Of a DNA stretch of 64,000 nucleotides, positions 22,853 through 36,000 are shown in pieces; position 1 is the stretch's first letter, and the number at the start of each line of letters is the position of its first letter. The DNA is from Diphasiastrum complanatum (Eukaryota; Streptophyta; Lycopodiopsida; Lycopodiales; Lycopodiaceae). The notes under the pieces are model-generated. The model was given only the letters and a program-made list of their open reading frames with translations. It was not told where the DNA came from and searched no databases. A program made the translations under genes and the position numbers. Location: NCBI GenBank assembly GCA_029204225.1, contig CM055096.1:30139003-30203002 (forward strand), given 5' to 3'.

Positions 22853-23614
22853 CTACGGAATCCCATCTGTGTCCTGGAAAAATAGGTAATCCTCTCTCCT
22901 GACTCTCATGAGTCTCCATAAAAAACAATAGATCTCTGCCAGTGCTGGTTTGGTGCCCTTTTTCAAAATGGATGCCCAAGAGAGGGCCTCTTCTTGCTGT
23001 TTCTCAATCTTGGTTTCTAGCTCCCTTAGCATATTGGTGGTGGACTCCGAAACTGCAGCTTGCTTGGTTCCAATGGATTGTTCGAGTGATGCAACTTTAG
23101 ACTGCAAGATATTCTTGTCGTTGAGCAGAGAGGCAATCGTTCCTTTCAGCTGTGAGATTTCTTGCCACAAAATCTGAAAATCTGCCTTGATTTGGTCAAT
23201 CTGCCAGGAGGAAAAAAGTTCAATGGATTTAGAGGGCGTATATGGGATGTTTGCTGTGGGTAGTGGTGCCTTGAGGAGTGAGGAGTTAGTGCTGATCGGT
23301 GTGGGGAGGATGGGCTCATAGAAAGAGCCGGCATGGAGCGTAGGAGCAGATTGAACTACCGCCACAGATTCAGCCGCAGGTACAGTTGCAGGTACATCCG
23401 GTACAGCAGCTGCAGGTACAGCAGGTACGGCTGCCACACAGGCAACAGCCGCAGCAAGGTTCGCATCAGCTGCCATCTCAGCAGGGGACGTGGCAAGGGA
23501 GGGCGCCACTTTAGCAGGGGAGGACGCCAAGTCAGCAGGAGGCCCATTAGGCCGTGGAGGGCTGGCCCGTGGAGAGGTGGAGCGAGGGCTGGCCTTCTTC
23601 CGTGAGGGCGCCAT
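22853..23614 (-). pseudogene. Possible LINE ORF1-like coiled-coil protein
   Basis: 253 codons on the minus strand, from an ATG at 23612-23614. The first 100 residues are Pro/Ala/Ser-rich with PVP- and AAV-type repeats. Residues about 130-210 are predicted by eye to form a coiled coil (heptads in IDQIKADFQILWQEISQLKG and following), ending in LETKIEKQQEEALSWASILK. The length, the coiled coil and the SWASxLK end recall ORF1 proteins of plant LINEs, but no zinc knuckle or RRM was seen. The last 25 residues probably belong to unrelated sequence after a junction near 22920. Its 5' side lies 230 bp from a (GT)n(GA)n tract. Confidence 0.4.
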
Positions 23615-23845
23615 TTCCAGAGAGAGCTGATTGGTGACTAATGACTTAAAATCTCAGAGCCCAACAACCAGTGAGTCTGCTCAAAGAAAGATCTGGCTCA
23701 GCGATGGCATAGTTGGAACAGTGATTGAGTAAGCTCTTATAGCTAAAAGCATGTTCAAAACCAGTAGTTAATGGTGTGCTCAGGATCAATCTTGAAGTGC
23801 GATGGACTGCTAACTGAATTGCTCAGCTTTGAAGTGTGATTTGAA

Positions 23846-23921
<76 letters not shown>
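23846..23921. repeat. (GT)n(GA)n compound microsatellite
   Basis: About 22 bases of GT followed by about 54 bases of GA. The same compound order occurs at 57614-57712. Confidence 0.97.
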
Positions 23922-23924
<3 letters not shown>

Positions 23925-24699
23925 TTTTGCCGATTCCACAGAATTTGTCATAAAATTCTTCAATATATGATGGTTCTTCAGAATCGGAACTTCAAAACCG
24001 GTCTTTGCCAACCTTTGCAGGTTTTGACCACAACCAATAGATGCAGTTGGGTCACTGACCTTTCAGCAGCAAGGGCTCTCCAATAATGATCAAATTAATA
24101 GCGCTCTCAGCAACACTGTTGGCAACAATGGCAGTAGGAGGCTCATTCAAAGCTTCGGGTGATACAAATGGAAGTAGACAAGGTATCATCGTTGTGAGCC
24201 TCTAGCGGAGCCATAATTGAGATTCAACAACTGACATCATTCGAGAGCTTTGGCAATGGAACTCCTCAAGCAAAATTCAACACTCCCACTTCTCGTTGCA
24301 TAAGCACCGCACAGTTGCTTCCAGCAATCTTACTACTCTCCTGCACTCTCTTCCCTCTTCAACCCATCAAAGCTCGTTGTGAGCCCCTCCAGCAGAGCCG
24401 TAATTGAGCCTTCCTGCCCCGCTCTTCGTGCAAATGCATTTGCACTTCACCTGCAATCACATTCAAAAAAGGTCCTGCTTGCCACAACAAGAAAATCCTC
24501 TCTTACTCGATCATCACGTTTCTGGCCTCGCCATGCCAAATCTAAAACGGCAAAACGAGCTCATCCTATGGAGCCATCGCTGGACAGGATGCAGAAATCA
24601 CAGGGATCGCTGGTGTTGGAGCCATCAATGGACAGGATGCAGGGATTTAAGATGTAGCCATGGCACAGCAGCAATAGCCCGCATCAACGACCAGAGGTA
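23922..24699. other. Unassigned sequence between two (GA)n tracts
   Basis: About 780 bases. Short ORFs at 24379-24657 and 24404-24700 overlap in different frames and resemble nothing I recognise. A 20-base near-duplicate (CATCG/CATCAATGGACAGGATGCAG) occurs at 24565-24640. No RNA gene seen. Confidence 0.3.

Positions 24700-25550
<851 letters not shown>

Positions 25551-25602
<52 letters not shown>
25551..25602. repeat. (GA)n tract at the 5' side of LINE copy e
   Basis: About 51 bases of GA directly after the truncated LINE sequence (GGGAATCAGCA). Confidence 0.95.
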
Positions 25603-25607
<5 letters not shown>

Positions 25608-26740
25608 CTTTGTGAATAAGTTCTAACATGGATGTCATTTATGTAGGAGAAAGATGCAAAAACGGTGTATCTCCTGAAGATCATCAATTGTGTTGGTATC
25701 ACACTAAATGCATATGTCCCATCTCGTCCATTGAAGGTTCTAATCTCCTTCACCATAGTTGAGGAAGGAAAATGACAAGAGAATACAATCATTGTTATTT
25801 GGTGTTTTTTGCGTCATAAAATAGTAATAAAGCAAAATTGTTGTTAACTAACGATTCATGGGGAAAAACGTTGAAATTGCTTTTTATAATTAGTCTCTAA
25901 TCGTCGACTTTGGGCTTAAACATTCGAGATGCCTAGCAAACTTTTCATAAAGGTTTAAGTTGGAGATGCAAGGTTGCTAATGATAGTTTGGGGAAATTTC
26001 TCTCCACTTTGAGAAACACAAGCCAATTGAGTGAAGGAAAGGTAAACCTGAAATGAGGATACAAATATATAATGATGCAAATGAGTACTGAGAGTTCAAA
26101 CCCCACCCCATGACCTAGTTATCAATCATACCTCTTAAGCTTCTATCTATATTTCAAGTTTCTTGCAAAATGCATTCATAGTTTCCAATCAACATGGCAT
26201 ATGTATAGCTTGATATGAAATCAATTGAGATTAAAGAATCTTCAAGGATTCAATATTTTGAAGATCATGAAGTCTCTTGTCACATTCTTGAATCTATTTT
26301 TGAGCATTATGACATCTCTTGATTGTTCCTTAAGCCCTCAACAAGATGTACTGCTGCTCTCATTGAAGCATGGGCATGCTATGTTCTCATTTGATTTTTA
26401 ATGTGGCTCATTTATATATCTTTCATTGGATGAATCGTATAGATGCTCTAATGATTGGTATTAGAAGCTTGTTCATTTTCCCCAATACAAGTGCGCCAGA
26501 TTTGTTTTTTTGATTGACATTGAAAACTTGCATTTATGCTACACAAATGTAAAGGGGTTGCAACCTTGCAACTTGATTGTATTTTGTGTGATCTAAAATG
26601 AAGTCTAGTCTTTGTACTTGAGCATTCTTGGACTCTCGTTTTATACACGTCATGGAATCCCAAGCTGGTCTGATGAAACCCGAAGCTGACCTAGTACGAT
26701 TCTTAGACCATGTGATAATCATGAAGCTAGATAGCGTGGT
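25603..26740. other. Unassigned AT-rich sequence
   Basis: No supported gene. A minus-strand ORF at 25475-25792 has a plausible segment (EIRTFNGRDGTYAFS) but ends in translated microsatellite. I see no repeat boundaries or RNA gene. Confidence 0.3.
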
Positions 26741-26985
26741 AGCACTAGGAACCCTATGATATTTGAACATACATGATAAGTCGAAAGATATCAACAAGTT
26801 ATAAAGGTGAAATTGCAAACTCTGCCAAAATGATCTGATGTGGGACGGAGTGCTTAGCTTGTATCATACGTGATAGCATAAGGATCTACAAGCGTGAGAT
26901 ACTAGCCCGGTTAGCTAAAGTGGCTGCATATAATGCTGTGGGGATAACAAGAGTATAAAAAAGCTAACACTTACTCGGGGCATTT
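26740..26985 (-). pseudogene. LINE RT fragment (copy f)
   Basis: Aligns by eye with 9790-10020 of LINE copy c: matching blocks near 26825 (AATGATCTGATGTGGGAC versus AAGAATCTCGTGTGGAAC), 26930 (GCTGCATATAATGCTGTGGG) and 26960 (AGCTAACACTTACT). Divergence is high, so it is an old copy. Confidence 0.65.
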
Positions 26986-27204
26986 TTGTTAACTAAAAAT
27001 CAATGCAGAAACTTTGGGTGGCCACTGTGCCAAGTAGTCACCAATATATGATGAAGATGGGGATGGGAGAGGATCGTCAAATCTGGGACTACGTTGTTCG
27101 TCAGCTATTGTTAAGAATCCAAAATTATATCGAACCTCCAAACTTTTATTTTACGAATCTAGATAAAGTGGATATAAGTTCGGTAAGGGTGGTTATACTC
27201 TAAG
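26986..27204 (+). pseudogene. Gypsy protease-region fragment
   Basis: A 66-codon frame with SSHQYMMKMGMGEDRQIW, LRIQNYIEPPNFYFTNLDKVDI, matching the protease-to-RT spacer of the gypsy frames at 12150-12330 and 30020-30170. It is the only piece of this copy on the plus strand. Confidence 0.65.
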
Positions 27205-27560
27205 AATGAGTCCTTGAACAAGGATTAGTATAACAATCGCCAAGTGAAGATCTTCAAGAATCCTGTCACATGCAAACCAAAAGGACACCTATGGAGCATA
27301 AACCATCCAACCAACATGAAGTCAATACCCTAACTAATTCACCCCCAAGCCACCGGGAATGAATACAAGAGAGGAGTGGATCCTGGCTCTTGAATCTGAA
27401 ATTCCAATAGGGAGATGGGCGAGTTTCCATGGTAGGTATTCTCTCCAAGAGGAGAGAATATTCCCCTAGGATCTCTTGGAGAGAATATTCCCCTAGGATC
27501 CCCATGCAACCTATAATAAGCTATTGACCTCCTATTCTTGCATTAAAGTAGTCATACACC
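27205..27560. other. Unassigned stretch with a 26-bp direct repeat
   Basis: Contains two copies of GAGAGAATATTCCCCTAGGATC (27453-27474 and 27479-27500). It may be part of an LTR next to the minus-strand gypsy, but no TG...CA ends were found. Confidence 0.35.
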
Positions 27561-28404
27561 ATGCAAGTGCACCTAGTCATCAACTTTAAAATCTCTGGGA
27601 GACCTCTTAAGATCGGCATAGTGCTTAGCTCTATCCTGAGCACTCCGGATACAATCATGGGCCACTTGCAACATTTCATGCATATCATGCAAGAAATCCG
27701 CAACTTTCTCGATCTTAACAGGCTTCATCTCCACATTTACCGAAGATCTAGGTTGAAAACCGTACGTCAGCATAAACGGACTATAACCAATAGCAGAATG
27801 TTTCCTAGTATTGTAAGCAAACTCAATCAAAGGAACGTAATCTTCCCACTGAGATTGCCTTTGAGACACACATGTTCTCAACATATCCTCCATAGTCTGA
27901 TTAGTTCTCTCAGTCTGGCAATCTGATTCAGGATGATCAGTAGAACTAAAACTAAGCGAGGTTTCTAGCTTATGGAATATAGCTGACCAAAAGTGACTTG
28001 TAAATTTAGGATCTCTATCACTAACTATATCACTTGGTAGTCCAAAATCCTCTTTCAACAAAGATCTGGGCTAAATCAGAAGCCTTTTTTGTTGACTTGG
28101 CTGGTATAGAAGTAGCTAACTTAGTCAACATGTCCACCACAACCCAAATAGAATAATTTTGGTATTGCGTCCTTGGAAGTACAACCACAAAATCCATAGA
28201 TATACTTTCCCATCGTTTCTGAGGGATATCTAGGGGATGCAACAACCCTCCAGTCTTCAAGTGTTCAGCTTTGGCTAACTGACAAGGTCTACATTTAACC
28301 ACATAAGACTCGACAAATGGCTTGCCAATAAAACTCTCTTCTGACCAAGTCCAAAGTCCTGTGTATACCCGAATGACCTGCACAGGGAACTTCATGACAC
28401 TCAT
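27561..28404 (-). pseudogene. Gypsy integrase (G4, minus-strand pol)
   Basis: Two overlapping frames (28404-28030, 28061-27573) form a nearly complete integrase core: CRPCQLAKAEHLKTGG (end of the zinc domain), ISMDFVVVLPRTQ with the first catalytic Asp, LPSDIVSDRDPKFTSHFW with the second, TERTNQTMEDMLRTCV, IEFAYNTRKHSAIGYSPF and a C-terminal helical block. A frameshift near 28045 splits it. The chromo-like end and LTR are missing. Confidence 0.85.
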
Positions 28405-29603
28405 AAAGAATTTTCATCCGCTGGTACACAAATTTTCCCATTCCGAAATAGTAAACCACCTCGGATAGAGAACTGTTCCACTATCTTCTTATCTTTCCTA
28501 GGAACCTGAGACCCCTGTGAGTAAATTTCTATTCCATTCTCATTTTTTCCTGTCTCCACCATCTTCCAGATGGGACCAAAATGAGAATCCGATTCACACG
28601 TCCCTCTCAATGAAAGATATAGATCAGTGGAAATTTGGTTGAATGAAAGTTCATTTAATTCACCAATCCGACTAGTACATCAACAACTGGTTAGAGTTGC
28701 CCTTGACATATCGGATCTCATGATCAAATTCCTGCATAAGCTCGGCCCAACGAGCTTAACGACCTCAGACCGATTACAAAAGTACTTTAGAGGCTGGTGA
28801 TCTATATACACTATAAACTGACTACCATAAAGGTAATGCCTCCAGGTTTTAGTGCATGTATCACAGCAAATAACTCCTTCTCCTGAGTTGTATAACGCAA
28901 CTGAGGACTTGTGAGTTTCTTGCTTTCAAACGCTATCGGCCTATCATCTTGTAGAAGAACTGCTCCTATCGCTGAATCACTTGCGGCCGTTCGCATGACG
29001 TAAGGTATATCAGGATTCGCTATCTGTAGAACAGGAGCTGAAGCAACCATTTGCTTGAGCTTCTCAAAGCATTGGTTCAATTCATCATTCCACTCAATAG
29101 GCGGACTAGGTTGACCTCTCTTTTTCTTCTTATTTACTTTGCCTTTAGTCAAATTATTTACAGGTGCCGCAGCTTTTGCATAATCTTCATTTGACTTACA
29201 AAAGAAAACTGTAAAACCGAGACAAGATTTAACTTCTCTAGCCGTCTTCGGTATCGGGCACTCAAGCACTGTCTTGACCTTACTCTCGTCAATCTTCAAC
29301 CCATTACGAGTGATCTTATGACCGAGGTACAATAACTCATGCTTAAAGAACTCACATTTAGATTCTTTAGCATACAATTTCTCTCGTCTGAGAATATCTA
29401 AGACAGTCTTAAGATGGCTCAAATGCTCCTTAAGTGTCCTACTATAGATGAGAATATCATCTAAGAATACAACCACACACTTTCCCAGATATGGACGAAA
29501 AAGATCGTTCATCATCTGCTGGAACGTAGCTGGTACATTTTTGTCAACCCAAAAGGAAGCACGAGAAATTCATAATGACCGAATCTCGTCCGAAAACCTG
29601 TCT
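28405..29603 (-). pseudogene. Gypsy RT and RNase H (G4, minus-strand pol)
   Basis: The main frame 29515-28811 covers RT from MMNDLFRPYLGKCVVVF with catalytic FLDDILIYS through the LGHKITRNGL block and into RNase H (the usual ETDASD reads RTAASDSAIGAVLL, so the first catalytic Asp is lost). From 29603 to 29516 the sequence supplies the FRTRFGHYEFLVLPFGL block in another frame. A 69-codon frame at 28401-28610 is the RNase H-integrase tether. The RT N-terminus is absent because the sequence switches strand at 29603. Confidence 0.82.
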
Positions 29604-30422
29604 TTTGGAAAGAAAAGAGTTCGTGGGATTAAAAAGTATTTCGACGAACTGGATCAAGCTGCATCTGAGTTTATACAAAAGAAACGTTTGTCCCAGAAAA
29701 AGGCTAGAAGGACCGATGTCTGTTTCCATTGTAGTCAGCCTGGACATGTTATGAAATTCTGCCCAGAACGAAAGAAAGGCGTAGCTCAAGCTATTGAGAT
29801 GCCAGGTAAAGAAAATCTTAAGTTGGAAATTAATAAGGTTAATTGTGAGTGTGATTGTTCTTTTAGTACTGCTTCATTCTTACCAAATGAATTATTTCGT
29901 TTGAAAGGCACTGTTAAAGGACATGAAGTTAGTATTTTAGTGGATAATGGATCTACTCATAGTTTCATTAACTCTGGTCTTGTGCAGAAACTCGGCCTGG
30001 AAACTGAAGCCAGTAACCATAGATATCGAGTATATCTAGCTTCAGGTGCGGAGTTGGAGACGTGGGATGTTAAAGTTCCAAGACTTCCAGTTTGGATCCA
30101 AGATTATAGAGAATTAATTGATTTCCATGTTTTAGATTTAGCATGTACGGACATAATTCTAGGATACGAGTGGTTATTTAATAAGCATCTTGAGATAGAT
30201 TTTGAGAAGCACGTTCTCTCTTTTCAGGAGGGTAATGAAATAGTTACATTGTTTGGCAACAAATATGTACATCCATCTGGGATGAGTTCATTTGCTAGTG
30301 CAATTGTGAATTGTCAAAGATTCTTAACTTAGTAGACATAGATCAGGAGCAAATTGAGAAGAATAAGATATTGTCTGAATTTAAAGATGTGTTTCTAGAA
30401 GAATTACCTCATGGAATACCGC
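29604..30422 (+). pseudogene. Gypsy gag (zinc knuckle)-protease, head to head with minus-strand pol
   Basis: From 29604 the plus strand reads gag C-terminus with a CCHC knuckle (CFHCSQPGHVMKFC), then protease with ILVDNGSTHSFINSGLV and the spacer ending FGNKYVHPSGMSS. A stop at 30330 is followed by the RT linker (FKDVFLEELPHGIP) to 30422. The codons of the ORF before 29604 are antisense to RT and not real. The piece is therefore inverted relative to the RT-integrase block next to it. Confidence 0.8.
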
Positions 30423-30663
30423 TAAGGCTAGCGATAGACTCAAAACACTAGCTAGAACTAGCTAATTCCTTCTCATCAGCTCCGCCATGTGGAGCTTACT
30501 GTTCCCGCACGTGCAAGACACATGAATTAGTCTTCTGAACAATCGTATGGGAGTGGGAGAGAATAGCAAGTTTAAACTATAGATGGACAGTAATAGAGTG
30601 TTCATCACTTCATTGCGTGGTTAGTCTCACCTTTGTCCCTTTTGACTATGGGAGTTTATAACA
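30423..30663 (+). mobile_element. Probable LTR right end
   Basis: The stretch ends GTTTATAACA and is followed at 30664 by TTTGATATCAGAGCCAC, a slightly mutated initiator-tRNA primer binding site. The left end of the LTR could not be located and may be lost at the 30422 junction. Confidence 0.5.
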
Positions 30664-32469
30664 TTTGATATCAGAGCCACTAATAATCATCTTTAAGGTG
30701 CAATCGTTCTAACTCTATTTCGACGATTTATTTTTTCTATATATTATTATATTCTTGATAGCATTTTGATTTTGTGGCATCAACTTTCGCCTTGTTCATT
30801 CTTATACTGAAAGTGCAAGCAATGGCTAGGGGAGAATCACGTTCAAGTCGTTACAAACAATCATTTGAACCTTGATTTTGCAATTTGTTTATTCCTTTAT
30901 GTTGCTAAGTTGGGTGTTTTGGACCCATGATTTATTATTGATATTTTCTAGAACATAATAATCTAAGAGCTAATATTGGGCTCCAAAATAGTGAGAGAAC
31001 GTTAATCATGATAAGGTCAAATCAGGGACCTCAAGATTGTAAATAGGGATGTGAGATACATTCTCTTTGCTTGATATCTATAGAGCGGCATTAGGACTAG
31101 CATAGCTCAATGTGAGTGAGGTTAGGCTTAGATTTAATACCATTCTTGATGAAGATCTTCATTTTGTCATGGCTTTACAATCATTTGATTGGGTAAAGTA
31201 CTTTGAATGCTCTATAAGTGTTTTTTGGTCATAACTCTCCCTTGATAGGAAAATGTTTATATCCTGCCTTCAATATAAGAATTCTATTAGCCTGGCTCCA
31301 ATTTCCTGAAGGATATTGGAGAAGTAGGTAAGTGATCTATGACATGCATAGAAGGTAGTTGGCTCAACATTTAATGATAGCCATGTTCAAGTTTGATTTT
31401 CCATGTCACAACTTCGGAATTCACCCAAGTGCAAACTTTCTAAGGGGTAAGTAGTATATGTCTATCTTATCATGCATAAGAGTCATCAATTCCTAGGCTC
31501 TTTTTTTCTAGGGATAGCCCATCCCCATTTATGGTGGAGAGGATCCAAAGGATGATCAATCCCTTGGCCCGTCCCCAATTCTTATAGACTCCTTTGAGCC
31601 TTCATTATAGACTTATGAAAAGGCTTCATTGTAGACTTGAAAAAGCCTTTTATTTTAAAGGTACCATTCATAAGCTTAACAAGCTTTCAAATTCTTGTTC
31701 TTGTTCCTTGGTCACTTCCTCAAGTACCTGCACAAACCCCTAGAGAAAGGTTAATGTTAAATCATACCACTTAGAAATGGTTCACCGTAATTCTAAGTTC
31801 TTAGATCATCAGATTCTACTTGTAGAACCTGCACATCTTCACCAAACTGTCAGTATGAATTTCAGTTTTTTTACATTTCTTGTCTTTTGGTGCTAATACC
31901 TACACATGCACTCAATTCCTAGAGAGTAACAAACTCATCCAATATTCAAATATAAATAAGATCATATTTAATTCAAGAATATCTTCCCCATGCTCAGAAA
32001 AGAGATTTTATGCAAAATAGAAATGAATGGAAGTGGGGTAGCCTTTATGTCTTGGGCATTAGAAAAATGATCTGAACTTTAGCTTCTAACCAAGATCAAG
32101 GATACCTTTTTAACTGGTGAAGTCTTTGTTATTGTGCTTGTTGCGTTGCAACTGATCTCTAGAACTAGAATTTTTGGTATTCTCTAATTCTTTGGCTAAC
32201 TGCAAAAGCTCGAACCTCCTAAGCTTCTACAACCAATACATTGCTAGACAAGACCCATCAAATTACCCTTGAAGTGACTTGTTGTACAAGCTTTACCAAA
32301 TCAGGGACCACCCATACTGCAATGAAATTCAAAGACCAATGAGAATAAGCAAACCATATTGCCACACAATGTTCTGGAACTATCCTCCAAATTGTGACAT
32401 CAAATATCCTTCACATTGTATAAGTATGGCAGAATTATTGCCTGGAATGAGTTTTCAGAAGTAAATCTC
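30664..32469. other. Unassigned repeat-derived sequence
   Basis: Leader-like sequence follows the PBS, without a recognisable gag. The segment about 31490-31900 read on the minus strand resembles 40130-40380 (GTGCAGGTAC, AGTCTATAATGAAGGCTC, GGAGTCTATAA), so it is probably a diverged LTR of the family found at 39935, in opposite orientation. No host gene was recognised. Confidence 0.4.
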
Positions 32470-32780
32470 GCTTAGAAGAAATCTCGATAATGAACAGGTT
32501 AAATACCTAATCCCCCTTCCAGTTCATTTGTGTGGTTTACAGGACACTTGTATAGCTGGAAATGTAGATTCACGTTTCTAGATACATAATATGTTTCAAC
32601 AATAGAAACAGAATTGCTATTTCTGAATCACTTGCAAGAAAGCTTGATAATGAACAGCCCAAAAACCAAAGCTCCAGTTTGGTTCATGTACTTAGTGCAT
32701 GGGAGATGTGTTGTATAGCTGGAATTGTAGATTCATGTTACTAGATACAGAGTATGTTTCAATCCAGGCTTGATGCTAAA
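32470..32780. repeat. Degenerate tandem duplication of about 160 bp
   Basis: Two units share AGAAA.CT.GATAATGAACAG, GTATAGCTGGAA.TGTAGATTCA and CTAGATACA blocks at matching spacing (32478 and 32637 starts). Confidence 0.7.
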
Positions 32781-32959
32781 AACATTCCAAGCCAGTGTAA
32801 TATACAAAAAATCTTTTTGTTGGCCGCTAGAAGCATATTATGTTCAGATCATTGTATTTTCCACTGAGCGAGTTTTCTGATTTTGTGGTCGTATGTTGTC
32901 GTGGAATGTGCTATATGTTGGTGACCAAAAGAAAAAATAAATCAATTTATCAATTGCAG

Positions 32960-33004
32960 ATCTTGGCAGGGATGGAGCCAGAAAATACAAATATGTTTCT
33001 TCAG
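32960..33004 (+). CDS. IFT54: IFT54-like exon A (end of CH-like domain)
   Basis: 45 nt, phase 0 to phase 0, between TCAATTGCAG and GTTGCA. Encodes [15 protein letters not shown], which corresponds to the conserved (I/V)xAGxEPExTNxxLQ segment of IFT54. Short but highly characteristic. Confidence 0.7.
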
Positions 33005-36000
33005 GTTGCACTCCAATGGTTTCATGTTTTATATTTTCTTGGAAAGACTTGTATTTATAGAACTTTCTATTGTAAGAAGCACACTACTATTCAAGTCTTA
33101 AAAGTTGCTCTTATCAAGTCTATGCCATTTTGTTTAGCATAATGCCATTAGCTTAGTTGGTTAGCTTGGCATCCAAAGTTTCTTTGGTTCGAAGTTCGAG
33201 TCTCCCTTGGAAACCAAGAAGCATTATTTAATTGTTTCAAAATATAATATAATCATTTTATTTACTCAAGGAAGTCTATCATGGAGTTGTATGCCAATGG
33301 AAGATTGGTGAAGTGTTAAAAAGGATTTGAAGTTTGAGTCTTTTCCGATCGTCTTCTCCTAAATGTAAATTACCATCATGTAGATAGAGAATGTAGCATG
33401 CTTGGGTGAATTGAGGGAGTGGATTTAAAAAATACGACTAGGAACTATTCTCTTGCAAGCAACAACTTAAACATTATAGTGTGGTCCTTAACTTGCACAT
33501 ATGCATGAGAAAACCCACTCCCTTGTGCAATCATTTCCTGCAATACTAAGTGCTAATAAAGGAGATGAATCCACACTGACATTTTGCTATGCCTTGGGGA
33601 TTATCAGTTGTTATTTGGACCCATCATTTATGTAATTAATGAGAACACCCAAAATATGCACTTCGTCACTGGGCATGCCCAACTCACAGAAGTACATGGT
33701 GGCTTTTAGGGTATTGAAGACCATGTGGAATTGTGGACAACCCTTTGTTAGGCTCATTGGTTAGTTGATGCTATTGCTTGTTTGCTGCTTTGTGTAACTA
33801 GCCTATTGAGCAAAATTTCTTGGTAGGAGGGCCTGCAAGAAATTCATTATGATGTGATTTTTGTTCTTTACTAGAGAAACCTCGTTAGCTTGAGAGCTTT
33901 TTGTTGTTTGTCATTTTTTTTACGATAGTAACTTGGTATCAAAGCTCTTTGTGACCCACAATTTTTTTGTGGAAAAGCATTGTTATGTAAGTTTTTATAG
34001 GAATCTCATCTACTCTCGTAGGACTGATCCATGTAGTGTCTACTTCAGAGGCATAAGTTATGGAAGAAGCAATGCACAAGACTTATAATAGAGAGTAGAA
34101 TGCAGAATGTATTAATACATCACTAGAGATTAGTAGTCATTGGAATAAGAATCATATGCTAATAACAAGCTGAATAAACTAGTCTTATTGATGATAAACG
34201 TAGGCTAAGTTAATCTAAGCTAAGGATACAATGTATTTGTTGATAATGATGCTCAAAGGGCTATTGAAGTATGGCCCAAGTGACTCCTAGCTAGGGTTGG
34301 AGTTGGAGTAATGACCTTATGAAACAAAAATGACTTCAATAAGTTCCAATCATAGAAGCACCGAGTTCCGGAACGGTTTTGGGAGCGTTTCGGATTGGAA
34401 CATTTTAATGATTTTTGCTTTTTTTTTATATCTGTGTTGGGGTGCGAAAAAACAACCTTTAGGAATGTAAATTTTTTTTCCAAACACATTGCAAAGCATA
34501 GTACTTACTAATAACTGAATAAAGCATATTACATTGAAGTTCACTCACTAATTGAACAAAGCATTTAGGCTTCAGCATGCTGCATACCAAAATTGAAACT
34601 TGAAAGCAATCCCTCTGCCTTTTTTGCTGCCTCTAGGTCTACCAAGGCCTCACCGGGGGCTGCTGCTTGTTAGAGGTCTCAACACCACAATAGGGCAAAC
34701 ACTAACTGATCCACCCAACCTTTCCTACTCCCTGATATGGAGCAAGCCCCTCCTAGCCCTGTGTGAGGACCGGTAGCATGCATACTGCCAAGTGTCGGCC
34801 ACGTAACACTGACGTGGCCGACTGCACTCTGAATTGGGGACACATACGCTATCTCTATAGAGCAAGTACTCATCCTGAATGGAATACTGTTTCCAATTGA
34901 ATCCTTGAGTCAACTGACCCTCAACCACTGCGGTTTGCTTGGGTAATACAGGCTCAGAGTCCTCAACGTCATCTGACGTATACTCGGACTCATCATCCTC
35001 AACGGAAGCTGCCGTATTCTTGGATGAACTTGCACCAGCCCCGGGAACTGGTTCTGGAGCCGGTAACTGTTTGCTCTGGACTGGGTTCCAGATAGAAGAG
35101 AAGAGTGCATCATGCTGCCACTTCCCTCTCAAAGACTCGAGTAACTCACTACGAATATGAGTAAAACTCAGCTCGTTTATCATAGGCATTCTGCTAAGTG
35201 CATCTGCTACTGTGTTGATTTTCCCCCGTCTATATCTGATAGACATATCATCAAAGCTCTCCTACTGTGCAAACTCCCATATGAACTCCTTTCCCTTCCC
35301 CTTAAGAAGATTTGTCATAGGAACTGCTATCTGAGCATATTCTTTGACAAATCGTCTGTAATATCCTGTCAAACCTAGAAAGATCTGTAACTCTAAAATA
35401 TTCTGAGGTCTCAGCCAAATGAGTATGGCATGAACCTTACTTTGCCTGACGTTTCCTTCAAAAAAAAAAAAAGTCAAAAAGACTAATTTATAACTGTACA
35501 AAGAGGGAAAGATGACTTAGCTGTTTCTGAGGACTGTACTTCCAAAGAAAATACGAAGAGGAACCCTCTCAACTCTTTTACCCAAATCAGACCTGCTGTC
35601 CTGGAAAATCCCAGTTTGAAGCTCCAAAATGGTGTCAAAATTTCCGGTTCCTTGAGTAGAGTAGCTCGCTGATCTGATTACAGATGTGGGGCCCCAAAAA
35701 ATGAGGCAAAGGACTCCAAAAAGTGCAAACTTTCCGAGATTGATAGCTGCCTAACCTCGCTGATCTAACAGCACCTAAGCTGGTTCCCAAAAACCAAATT
35801 TGAAGCCCAAAATCACTTGCAAATTCTGGAATTCTTGTGGCACCCTGCTCGCTAATCTGTAGCAAGAAAGTCTGATGCTCAAACCTCTGAAAAATCTCTG
35901 AAAACAAGGGTGAAACTTCACCCTTTCTCTTCTCTGTCCAGCGCTGGCCCTGCTAGGAATTTTTAGCTTGAAATCCCCTCAGACTTGCTCAGATTTCTCT

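Noticed and set aside
22542-22979. Minus-strand ORF across the G3 integrase end
   Set aside because: Antisense to a clear integrase C-terminal frame and runs across an element junction.
29448-29603. First 50 codons of the ORF 29448-30332 as gag N-terminus
   Set aside because: These bases are antisense to the RT of the minus-strand gypsy; true gag sequence starts at the 29603 junction.
30480-32280. CH-domain exons of the IFT54-like gene
   Set aside because: Searched by eye for the expected Phe/Leu-rich CH motifs in the plus strand; none convincing.
33141-33220. Functional tRNA gene
   Set aside because: Box A and B are present but acceptor and anticodon stems do not pair; a SINE relic fits better.
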